Assembly (NCBI GenBank): GCA_001818435.1 | Contig: MHKO01000039.1 | Location: 1-16,705, forward strand | Source of the DNA: Candidatus Komeilibacteria bacterium RIFCSPLOWO2_02_FULL_48_11 | Lineage (GTDB): Bacteria; Patescibacteriota; Patescibacteriia; UBA2169 | Length of the DNA stretch: 16,705 nt | Direction: 5' to 3' | Shown here: piece after piece, positions 1 through 6,954 of the stretch | Layout of the letters: each line of letters begins with the position of its first letter | Numbering within the stretch: position 1 is the stretch's first letter | Program-made: the position numbers and the translations under genes | Notes under the pieces: model-generated | The model's database searches: none | What the model was told of the DNA's origin: nothing | What the model saw: the letters and a program-made list of their open reading frames with translations, nothing else

Positions 1-65
1 AATATATCAATTTAAACTCAAATGATTACCCAAAGATGTTAAAGAACCGGGGAAATAAGACGATT

Positions 66-173
66 TTAGTCATAAATCATCTTCTGGTACTTTTCCAAAA
101 TCTTGGGGCGCTTCAGCTTTAAAGTCGGAGTTAATAAAGAAGCAACGCAAATCTTTTCGCGGCGATGATAGGA
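66..173 (-). pseudogene. C-terminal remnant of long-chain acyl-CoA synthetase
   Basis: Reading the minus strand in the frame that ends with TAA at 68-66 gives a peptide containing LLTPTLKLKRPKILEKYQK and then MIYD-stop. The (E/L)LTPTLKxKR signature followed by a short basic helix and the stop is the C-terminal end of FadD15-type long-chain fatty-acid-CoA ligases. The preceding residues SYHRREKICVAS fit the family's SYExIKKF segment poorly but recognisably. No start codon or upstream ligase sequence is attached; above about position 173 the frame holds unrelated sequence and meets the stop of the STAS-like gene at 251-249. I read this as the severed tail of the same gene whose middle survives at 1577-1859. 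Positions 1-65 beyond its stop hold nothing I recognise. Confidence 0.6.
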
Positions 174-248
174 AACAATGTAGTAACAAGCAATAATCAC
201 CACGATAAAATTTTCCAGCCCATTGTAGGCAAAAACAGGAAATTTTTT

Positions 249-554
249 CTAGACACCGCTGACCGCCCCAGCCGTAAATTTTATGTTATGGATTTTTTCC
301 AGCAACGACAAAGTCGCCCGCACCGACAAATTATCGCTGGCGGCCAGCCGCAACCTTGTTCCAAATAATCCAAACAAGGGCACAAAAAATTCATCGGCCC
401 AAGATGGCGACAAGGTATTGACACCGTCAAAAACGACCTCGATGACTTCGTTCCCGGCCACAGCTGGCAACGATGGTTTAAAAGCGGCCAGCGCTTCCCG
501 GCCATCGTCGCGCGAAGTAAGGGTTAAACCGAATTTTTTTAATTCAATAATCAT
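249..554 (-). CDS. STAS-like DUF4325 domain protein
   Basis: This 101-residue protein matches the STAS-like DUF4325 family along its whole length: an opening beta strand and helix with SRDDGR (residues 14-19), the core strand FDGV (42-45), the signature SPSWADEFF (49-57), and a closing helix around ATLSLLEKI. DUF4325 proteins are typically encoded next to GHKL ATPases, which suggests an SpoIIAA-like partner role; the family's biochemical function is not established to my knowledge. I chose the ATG at 554, 20 nt after the stop of the HTH-ATPase gene, because it begins directly with the family's first strand. An upstream in-frame ATG at 599 would overlap that gene and add 15 hydrophobic residues foreign to the family. 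Only a weak GAG lies upstream, so initiation may depend on coupling to the ATPase gene. Confidence 0.75.
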   Translation of the reverse strand: MIIELKKFGLTLTSRDDGREALAAFKPSLPAVAGNEVIEVVFDGVNTLSPSWADEFFVPLFGLFGTRLRLAASDNLSVRATLSLLEKIHNIKFTAGAVSGV

Positions 555-574
555 AATAAAACTCGTAAATAAAA

Positions 575-1315
575 TTAAAACTCCAATAATGCCTGGCAAC
601 CCGGCAAAAAATTGGCGCTTGGCTGGATAGTCAGCAGCCTATCGTTTTTTTTTAATTTTAAAACAGCGTCGCCGGATTGAAACCGTAATTTAAAATTGTT
701 TCCAGCAATTACTTCTCTAACAAACTTCAGGCCATTGCCCCGGCTTTCCGGCGCCCGGCCGGAGATGATCTCTGTAAAAGCCACGCGCACCGCCGCTTGA
801 TGATCGCTCAATTCTGGTTTGATTTGGCGGAGAGTGGTTAGAACACCCTGGCCTCGATCCGCCAAAATGATTTTTTTTTCGCTAAGATTATAACCAAAAA
901 GAATGCCATTGATATCCGGCCAATTACCCAAGTTATGGTCAAAAGAATTATTGCCGATTTCGCCGACAATGGCTACCAGCAACGGAAATGTCTGCTCTAG
1001 TTCCGGAATTGATTTTAAATCAAATTCAAAGCGTGATAGCCGGGCTTTAAAAATGGCCTTGTCCGCGCAATAAAATCTGCCGGGTAAATCCGGAGGCGCG
1101 GCATTCATTGACCATCTTTTTGCCAATTTCAAAAAAGCGCGCCAATCGTTGCTCAAAAATTCTTCCAGCGCGTTGGCTGTATAACAAAAATACTTTATTT
1201 TACCAGCGGCTACTTTTCGCGCCGACAAACGCCCGGATTTATCCCAACGGCGCAAGGTTTGCGCATTGACATTTAATATTTTTGCCGCCTCTTTAATAGA
1301 ATAACTTTTATCCAT
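575..1315 (-). CDS. MerR/excisionase-type HTH fused to GHKL ATPase domain
   Basis: This is a 246-residue fusion. Residues 4-52 form a MerR/excisionase-type winged helix-turn-helix (SIKEAAKILNVNAQTLRRWD, then basic wing residues), as in DNA-binding domains that read promoter DNA. After a linker, residues about 110-222 carry the three ATP-binding motifs of the GHKL (histidine kinase/HSP90/MutL/SpoIIAB) fold: N-box E119-IGNNSFDH-127, G1 box DRGQG (153-157) and G2 box RGNGL (192-196). There is no dimerisation/phosphoacceptor histidine domain, so it is more like an anti-sigma-type kinase or ATP switch than a classical sensor kinase. It is followed by the STAS-like gene. Inference: it is a DNA-bound ATPase whose state is set by the STAS-like partner. 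It has no clear Shine-Dalgarno, and its start codon lies in a palindrome. Confidence 0.8.
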   Translation of the reverse strand: MDKSYSIKEAAKILNVNAQTLRRWDKSGRLSARKVAAGKIKYFCYTANALEEFLSNDWRAFLKLAKRWSMNAAPPDLPGRFYCADKAIFKARLSRFEFDLKSIPELEQTFPLLVAIVGEIGNNSFDHNLGNWPDINGILFGYNLSEKKIILADRGQGVLTTLRQIKPELSDHQAAVRVAFTEIISGRAPESRGNGLKFVREVIAGNNFKLRFQSGDAVLKLKKNDRLLTIQPSANFLPGCQALLEF

Positions 1316-1329
1316 AAGATAAATCTTAT
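1314..1329. promoter_or_regulatory. Perfect inverted repeat over the start codon of the HTH-ATPase gene
   Basis: ATAAGATAAATCTTAT is a 16-bp perfect inverted repeat with 7-bp arms and a 2-nt centre. It includes the first two bases of the ATG (1315-1313) and the whole ribosome-binding region. It could be an operator for the encoded HTH protein or a weak mRNA hairpin occluding initiation. Its existence is seen directly; its role is inferred. Confidence 0.45.
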
Positions 1330-1335
1330 TTTAGC

Positions 1336-1378
1336 ACATATACATAATTTAAACAATTAACTATATAAACATATACAT
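1336..1378. repeat. Direct repeat ACATATACAT, two copies 33 bp apart
   Basis: ACATATACAT occurs at 1336-1345 and again at 1369-1378, identical in all ten bases, with start-to-start spacing of 33 bp, about three helical turns. A shorter related copy (CTATACAT) sits at 1425-1432. The second copy overlaps the proposed -10 box of the HTH-ATPase promoter. The region is strongly AT-rich, so some chance repetition is expected, but the helical phasing and promoter overlap make an operator for the MerR-like protein plausible. Confidence 0.4.
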
Positions 1379-1398
1379 TTTATTCAATAATTTATCAA
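1370..1398 (-). promoter_or_regulatory. Candidate sigma-70-type promoter of the HTH-ATPase/STAS cassette
   Basis: On the minus strand TTGATA (1398-1393) is followed after 17 nt by TATATG (1375-1370), giving an untranslated leader of roughly 50 nt. Other pairings exist in this AT-rich stretch, such as TTGTTT-N17-TAAAAT closer to the gene, so the exact promoter is uncertain. Confidence 0.35.
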
Positions 1399-1463
1399 TA
1401 TATTAGCTATTTTTCTTAAAAAATCTATACATTTGTAATAATTACGTATAAACAAAAAAACAC

Positions 1464-1579
1464 CTACAATACTGCGGCCAGGCTTTCTATAAAACAACGG
1501 ACAGCCATAACTTCCTCGCCTTTTTCGTCGCCAGAATACGTTTGCGCTATTTTGCTCCCGATAACCGCAATGTCAGCTA
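1464..1579 (-). pseudogene. C-terminal stub resembling tryptophan synthase alpha chain
   Basis: One minus-strand frame reads IADIAVIGSKIAQ, then TYSGDEKGEEVMAVRCF and finally IESLAAVL followed by TAG at 1466-1464. In the TrpA family the C-terminus has an ADgvvVGSai(V) strand and phosphate-binding loop, a variable linker, then a helix ending in F(V/I)xSLxxAL at the stop. Both the spacing and the end of this stub match that pattern. Only about 38 codons remain, with no start, and they begin exactly where the acyl-CoA synthetase remnant ends. An alternative reading is the AMP-binding C-terminal domain (V-x-D-x-AVIG ... GEEVxA), but that would not normally end here. Confidence 0.4.
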
Positions 1580-1859
1580 TTCCATTATCTCCTGGTGGTA
1601 AAGCTTGGCAACGTCTTCTCTTTGCAAAATGGCCGGCAGAGCATACTCCACGTTGTTTTTTGGGCCCATAATTTCAGTTCTTCAAAATCAGGCACAATCA
1701 AGGCCGAGATGTGTTTTTGATTGTCGCCAAAAACCATGGCCTGGGATATAAAACGGCGATTTTAATTTCAAAATTTTTAAGCAGCAACCCGACGCTGCCG
1801 AACTTACACTTGGCAAGCGTATTTTCCGAAACCACGGTCATACGTTTTCTCAAACCGGT
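1577..1859 (-). pseudogene. Disrupted middle part of long-chain acyl-CoA synthetase (FadD-like)
   Basis: Three stretches in family order survive, in different frames. From 1859 to about 1760, the frame reads TGLRKRMTVVSENT and then CKFGSVGLLLKNFEIKI, matching the YGLTE(T/S)xPVVSxN ... GSVGxPLPGVEVKI core of AMP-forming ligases. After a loss of roughly 90 residues (the catalytic TGD/DRKK part), a second frame from about 1749 reads VFGDNQKHISALIVPDFEEL. A one-base loss in a run of six A (T6 at 1656-1661 on the plus strand) then shifts to NNVEYALPAILQREDVAKLY, followed by HQEIME and a stop at 1579-1577. These match the FadD15-type segment VIGDxRKYxxALIVPDFExL and the helix after it. The gene cannot make an active ligase. 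The remnant abuts the stop codon of the giant secreted-protein gene. Confidence 0.7.
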
Positions 1860-4800
1860 TTAAAAGATAAATAACTGGATGTTGTACACTACCAAACCGC
1901 CGCCCACCGGCTCATTGTCGTCAGCCGTGACAGTGATGGTCTGCGGCCCCAGGGCGCCATTGGCGTAATACGTAAAATTGACAGACACTCCGTTCTGCGT
2001 GTTGCTCACTGGCGAGGCCGGCTCCGGGGCAACGGAAATTGAACCTGAAGACGGGGTGAGCGAATAAGTAATGGCATCATTATTGACATCAGCCAGAACT
2101 AAACTAATCGGCTGGCTTGAGCCGCTAGCCATAATAATTGTTTCCACTGGAGCGATATTGCTGATAGCGGGATTGGTCAGCTGATAGGGCACTGAAGCCC
2201 CGATTGAAATCAAGCCGCTGTCAATGTTTAGGCTGGCATTCTGCGTGTCAGAGGCGATGGTAAAATTATGCGAACCAACCGCGGCGCTGATTGAATAATT
2301 TCCGTTCTGCGCCGGATTTTTAACAGCCCCAATGAAGATGGTTGACATCAAGCCCGGAGTTAAAACTCCGCTTGACCAGGATAATTTCAAAACATTGTTC
2401 GCGTAATCCAAATCTCCGTCCTGGTAAGTATTCCAAGCCACTCCGCCGCCGGAAACGCTGATGTCATTGGTCGCGGCCGCGAGGGACAAATCAAATTCTT
2501 TGGGAAAAATAATTTTAAGACTGCCCGGGGAAGCAATGTTCTTGCTTGGAGTAAAATAAATGTTATAACGCGATGCCTGGCCCGGCTTGAGGCTCCCGGC
2601 CGCGACGCGCAGACTGCCGCTCTGGGTAATTGGAGGCGGCAAAACCGGCGCTGGCGGCAATTGGGCCAAGAGGCCGGATAAATCCGCGCGGTTATAAAGC
2701 AGTTTAACCGTTCCGCCAATGTAGCCGGAAAAATAAGCTGTTACTACTCCGGCCTTCTCTGAACCAAACAAAGTGTATTCATCCACATTCATTAAAGCTG
2801 GTGAAATGTAATTGTTGAAATGCGGTCCATTCTGGTCAAAATAGAGATAGCCGACATGACTGCCGCCATCTCCTGGCAGTTGTTTAATGTAGATGACGTG
2901 GTATTGGCCTTGCTCGCGCGGCAAAACAATATAATAACGGAGGTCCTCGGTGCCGGCTTGCTCAACAACAATTCTTTTTTGCAAAACTAGACTGGTTGAA
3001 CCTGTCCAATCAACGCTCAACTTCAAATAGCGCACGCTCCGGCGCCAGCTGGTAGTATCATTGCCAAACATGTAAATCAAGTCAAAAAGATTGCTGCCGC
3101 GGCTAAAAAGGCTCATTTCAGAAATGCCGCTTGCCGGCTCATTGGCCGCTATTGCCGGACTCCAGTCACCGCCGCTCCTTCTAATAAAATTAAGCTGGCT
3201 GTTGCTTTGATACACCGCCACTGGCGCCCCTTGCTCCAAAGCCAGGGCATAACCGCTAGTCGGCTCACTGGTGATAGCGGCCGGACTGGTCCAACTGCTG
3301 GCGCCATCGCCCTCAACATAACGCAAAGTTGACGTACCTGAGCTGGCAACATAGCTGTAACCCGCTCTCCACGTGATAAATACACGATTTTGTTCATTCA
3401 CCGCCAAATGCGGATCGTCCGAATACACGGCGCCAGCTGATATATTTCTGTCAGACACAACCGCGCTACCGGACAAATGCAGATAATAAACTTCGCGGCC
3501 GTCCAAATCAGTCCGCCAATCGCTGGATGATGTTCCTCGGGTATAAGCAATATGAATATCGCCGTTGCTCGCTTTAACCGCCTGAATCGGCCTAAAGTTA
3601 ACTCCACTGGTAACGCCATCACGGTACAAATGCTCTTTAAGCACAATCGGCGTTTGCCAGACTCCGTTCAAAAGCTGGCGATAAACAATCCGAATATACT
3701 GGCCCGGATCAGTATAATATTGGCCGTCATATTCGGTGTAAATAATTTCTACTGAGCCATCGGCATTCTCAAACACTTGCTGGACATAGCGGTCAATGCC
3801 GCTAACGCTTGAAATGCCATCAACCACCTGCGGCACGCCCCAAGGCAGGGGCGGGGGCGGCGAAGGATCAACAATCGCAAACAGATCGCTTTGGATTTGC
3901 GTGCAGTTATTATTGATATCGCAAACGTTCATGCGCACAAAAGCGCTGGGTACGGCATAACCAGCCACTAAAGGCATGGTGTAAGAAATTGAACCCTGCG
4001 CGGTATGAAAATTGCCGCCCAGGTAATTGGATGATGTGGGCGCGTAATACAGCCAAGCGGAACTGATGGTGGCAATGGCATTGGCGCCCGAAGACGTCCA
4101 GGTAATATTTTTCGTTTCTCCCAAGCGCCATTGATTATCAGTTAAGCCTTCCACGGTTATGCTCCCGCCCGGGGGCGCGCCATTAACAATCTGGAACGGC
4201 CCCCATTCCACGGGCGTGGATTCGTTAGCGCGGTAGTCGCGCGCTATGGCCCGCACCTTATAGCCAGCGCCCAACAAAGTGTCGGGAATATACCATTGCA
4301 GCCAGGCCTGGCCGCTGTTGACCGGTTCAGTGCCTAAATACAGCCAAACCGACTGGGCCGGATCATAATAATAGAAATCGGTTTCTTTGGTTATAATATT
4401 GTCAGCCACAGACACTAGCAAATCGGCGGTTTGCTGATTTTTGACAATAAAATTAGCGGCCCAGCGAATTTCTAAACTGGAAATAACCGGCGCCGCGGCG
4501 TCAGCGCGCAAATGGCTGAAAAGGCGGACATTATTAGTAATGCCATTCTTGGGCGTTAAAAACTTAGTTAGCAAGCGATCATATTGGCGATAAGAACTAT
4601 CATTAACGCCCGAGGCTGAATTGCCATGGCGCACATTTTGGTAAGTAATGTTGCCGTCAGGGTCCGCGACTCCGGAAACGCTATAGCCAAAAGTGGAAAT
4701 ATTGGCCGCCGGGCTGGCGTCTATCGTGACGCGGCCATTAACCGTGGCCGTGTTCAGGGCATCATTGCCGCTCATGGTGATGGTGGTAAAATCATTCAGC

Positions 4801-6941
4801 AAAGTGACTGTCTGCAGATCGTTATGCAACACGCCAGCCGTTACTTCCCAAACCGAACCCTCGGCAAACGGATAAAGAAAAGCGCCGTTCCAATCTTCGC
4901 GTATGCCATAATACTGCCATTCAGCAGTGCCGGCTGGCCGGAACCCGGCTACAAAATTAACCCGATTCGGATCATTTTTGCGCGGATAGCGGATATTTAA
5001 AGCCGGTATGCCATCAATTGAAAACTGCTGCTCAATATGATATAGCGGCATGGCTGGCAAACCCGAAGCATTGGCCGCAAACGTAAAATTAGCGGTTTTC
5101 CAATTATTGTCATAATTAAATTCATTACCCGCTTCAACGTAAAACTTGATTTCCGTATCGCCAATAATCTGCCGCGTCAGAATAGTATCAAAATTAACAG
5201 TAACAGTGGCTTGGCCAGCCGGGGGCAAGGAGTTAAATGTATAGCCGTCGTTAATTTTAAAGCCATCCACGAAATTATAAAGTTTGAAATTGCCCGAGGG
5301 AAGATAGCCGATATTTTTTATGGTAACTTCAAAAGACGCGGCCTGGCCATTAACCAAACTGCTGGTTGACTGCAAATTGGTGATTATTAAATCGCTTTGC
5401 GCTAAGGCTTTGAAAGCCGCCAGTTGCGCGTGCAATGTGTTGCCAAAACTGCCATTGCCGGCTTGCTGGTATTTTACCTTTTCTGTCAGTGATGCCTGCT
5501 TGTCCGGACTTAAACCATAAGACTTTAATGTCTGCAAAGTCATGAGCTCATCAATCACATCATTCGTATTAGCTAAACTTTCCTGCTCCAAATCATACCT
5601 TCCGGCTAGATAATTTGTCAGCAAATCCAGTTTGTCCTGCGTAGTTTGGCTCACCTGGCCGAAAGGCTGAAGATATTCCGCGGTTTTGTTCATTAAATAA
5701 TAACTGGGGACGGCAGCGCTTGCATAACGCATACTGCCGTCAGTTTGGATTTGGGCCAGCACATAGCTCAGCGATGCCGGCAGGAGCGTATTGTCGGCTT
5801 TCCAAAAAGCGGCCAGAACCTCCAAGGTGGTTATGACATCGCTGGCATAATTATCTTCCAGACCATAGCCGCCATTCGGATTCTGGCGAGTCAATAAATC
5901 ATCTAGCAAGGCCTGATATGATTCGCCCAAAGATATTAAAACCCAGGCCTTTATCGCTTTTTCCCGATTATTTTTCAGCGCCGTATTTTTAAGATAATTT
6001 ATAGCCAAAGCATATTGGTCGTTCTCGGTTTTATTGTATTGGCTCAAGATAAAAGTCAGCCAGGCTGTAAGCTCATATTGGCTGTAATCGCCCCAGCTGC
6101 CATCTTCGTTCTGGGTCTGGGAGAGATAATAGAGCGCGTTGTCAATCGGATTTTTTTCTATTCCCTCGTAATACTCAATAATCGGCGTAGTAGGCTGGTA
6201 ATAGGCATTGGCCGGTGTGGCAATAAGAGCCAGCAGGCGTTCTGTCCAGGAAACTTTTTTACCGGGTTTTTTAATCTTTCCTTCCCACCAATGCGCATTG
6301 CTTGGGTTTTGCAATAACGACTTGATCTTGAACTGAATATTATTTCCATCGGGTTTTTGAACGCCATTAATTCGGCGTGGTTTTAAGGGCGCGGTTTTAT
6401 TAACATTAATCTGATTTTGGTCAGGCTGTTCTTGGGAATTATTATCAAAATTAAAATCCAGCGGATAATAATTTTGGATAAGCAAGATAGTTTTAATCCG
6501 CTCTGACAATAATGACTTAAGCGCGGCCCGATGCTTGGGCGTAGACGCGTTTTTGGCGTTCAGCCGATACCCGCGCACCAGCTCTTGCACCTCTTGAGGC
6601 GCTTGGTAATGGGCCATGACTTCATTGTCGCTCCACAGCCGTTTTTTGAGCTTGAGCTGGCTCACTTCCGCATACCTGCCGCGCGCTTCCAATTCGCGCA
6701 GTCTGGCATTGAATTCTTCCTGGTCTTTAGGCAAAATTGCCTCTTTATCCCAATCAACTTGAGACCAATCAATCGGCATTTGCTCCTTATCCTCCGGGAA
6801 TGGCGGCAAGGGTTTGTGCTGGCCCGTTTTATTGCCCTGACCCGATGTTTCTGTCTGTGCCGCCTGAACTATGGCCGGGGTGAGCGGCTGGAGTAAAAAC
6901 GAGCCTATCAGGACAAAAATTATAATTCGCGAGAAACGCAT
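1860..6941 (-). CDS. Giant secreted multi-domain protein with alpha/alpha toroid, CARDB-like and beta-propeller-like regions
   Basis: About 1693 residues. A signal peptide (MRFSRIIIFVLIGSFLLQP, ending near VQAA) implies export. A charged helical segment reaches to about residue 260. Residues 265-520 form a prenyltransferase/terpenoid-cyclase-like alpha/alpha toroid with repeated QNEDGSWG, QNPNGGYG, QTDGSM and AGNGSFG motifs; no cyclase DxDD motif is seen, so an enzymatic role is doubtful. Then come a CARDB-like beta sandwich (about 520-630, NGQAASFEVTIKNIG), Ig-like domains (about 820-1030), a proline linker (PSPPPPLP), a probable BNR/sialidase-type beta-propeller (about 1040-1420) and two C-terminal beta domains. 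I see no LPXTG or C-terminal membrane anchor. I chose the ATG at 6941 because AGAGG lies 4 nt upstream; the ATG at 6953 precedes that site. It follows the SPFH gene closely and is probably cotranscribed. The role is probably cell-surface or extracellular. Confidence 0.8.
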   Translation of the reverse strand: MRFSRIIIFVLIGSFLLQPLTPAIVQAAQTETSGQGNKTGQHKPLPPFPEDKEQMPIDWSQVDWDKEAILPKDQEEFNARLRELEARGRYAEVSQLKLKKRLWSDNEVMAHYQAPQEVQELVRGYRLNAKNASTPKHRAALKSLLSERIKTILLIQNYYPLDFNFDNNSQEQPDQNQINVNKTAPLKPRRINGVQKPDGNNIQFKIKSLLQNPSNAHWWEGKIKKPGKKVSWTERLLALIATPANAYYQPTTPIIEYYEGIEKNPIDNALYYLSQTQNEDGSWGDYSQYELTAWLTFILSQYNKTENDQYALAINYLKNTALKNNREKAIKAWVLISLGESYQALLDDLLTRQNPNGGYGLEDNYASDVITTLEVLAAFWKADNTLLPASLSYVLAQIQTDGSMRYASAAVPSYYLMNKTAEYLQPFGQVSQTTQDKLDLLTNYLAGRYDLEQESLANTNDVIDELMTLQTLKSYGLSPDKQASLTEKVKYQQAGNGSFGNTLHAQLAAFKALAQSDLIITNLQSTSSLVNGQAASFEVTIKNIGYLPSGNFKLYNFVDGFKINDGYTFNSLPPAGQATVTVNFDTILTRQIIGDTEIKFYVEAGNEFNYDNNWKTANFTFAANASGLPAMPLYHIEQQFSIDGIPALNIRYPRKNDPNRVNFVAGFRPAGTAEWQYYGIREDWNGAFLYPFAEGSVWEVTAGVLHNDLQTVTLLNDFTTITMSGNDALNTATVNGRVTIDASPAANISTFGYSVSGVADPDGNITYQNVRHGNSASGVNDSSYRQYDRLLTKFLTPKNGITNNVRLFSHLRADAAAPVISSLEIRWAANFIVKNQQTADLLVSVADNIITKETDFYYYDPAQSVWLYLGTEPVNSGQAWLQWYIPDTLLGAGYKVRAIARDYRANESTPVEWGPFQIVNGAPPGGSITVEGLTDNQWRLGETKNITWTSSGANAIATISSAWLYYAPTSSNYLGGNFHTAQGSISYTMPLVAGYAVPSAFVRMNVCDINNNCTQIQSDLFAIVDPSPPPPLPWGVPQVVDGISSVSGIDRYVQQVFENADGSVEIIYTEYDGQYYTDPGQYIRIVYRQLLNGVWQTPIVLKEHLYRDGVTSGVNFRPIQAVKASNGDIHIAYTRGTSSSDWRTDLDGREVYYLHLSGSAVVSDRNISAGAVYSDDPHLAVNEQNRVFITWRAGYSYVASSGTSTLRYVEGDGASSWTSPAAITSEPTSGYALALEQGAPVAVYQSNSQLNFIRRSGGDWSPAIAANEPASGISEMSLFSRGSNLFDLIYMFGNDTTSWRRSVRYLKLSVDWTGSTSLVLQKRIVVEQAGTEDLRYYIVLPREQGQYHVIYIKQLPGDGGSHVGYLYFDQNGPHFNNYISPALMNVDEYTLFGSEKAGVVTAYFSGYIGGTVKLLYNRADLSGLLAQLPPAPVLPPPITQSGSLRVAAGSLKPGQASRYNIYFTPSKNIASPGSLKIIFPKEFDLSLAAATNDISVSGGGVAWNTYQDGDLDYANNVLKLSWSSGVLTPGLMSTIFIGAVKNPAQNGNYSISAAVGSHNFTIASDTQNASLNIDSGLISIGASVPYQLTNPAISNIAPVETIIMASGSSQPISLVLADVNNDAITYSLTPSSGSISVAPEPASPVSNTQNGVSVNFTYYANGALGPQTITVTADDNEPVGGGLVVYNIQLFIF

Positions 6942-6945
6942 ACTA

Positions 6946-6950
6946 CCTCT
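6946..6950 (-). promoter_or_regulatory. Shine-Dalgarno AGAGG deciding the start of the giant protein
   Basis: AGAGG lies 4 nt before the ATG at 6941-6939 and inside the sequence that would be coding if the ATG at 6953 were used. It supports initiation at 6941. Confidence 0.55.
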
Positions 6951-6954
6951 CATT

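Noticed and set aside
66..251. Read-through or recoding of the TAG at 251-249, because the ligase tail lies in the same frame as the STAS-like gene
   Set aside because: The STAS domain is complete before the TAG, TAG is also used as the normal stop of gap and the SPFH gene, and the sequence between 248 and 173 resembles no domain. Sharing a frame is a one-in-three coincidence.
555..599. Upstream ATG at 599 for the STAS-like gene, giving 15 extra hydrophobic residues
   Set aside because: It overlaps the end of the HTH-ATPase gene, lies outside the DUF4325 family alignment as I know it, and the ATG at 554 starts exactly at the family's first strand.
283..630. Plus-strand open frames across the window (for example 283-630, 4626-5000, 13518-13790)
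   Set aside because: They run antisense to genes with clear family motifs, have composition expected of shadow frames and match no family I recognise.
1860..6941. Squalene-hopene cyclase or prenyltransferase enzyme
   Set aside because: Only the structural QxxDGSWG-type repeats are present; there is no DxDD or equivalent catalytic motif, and the region is part of an exported multi-domain protein.
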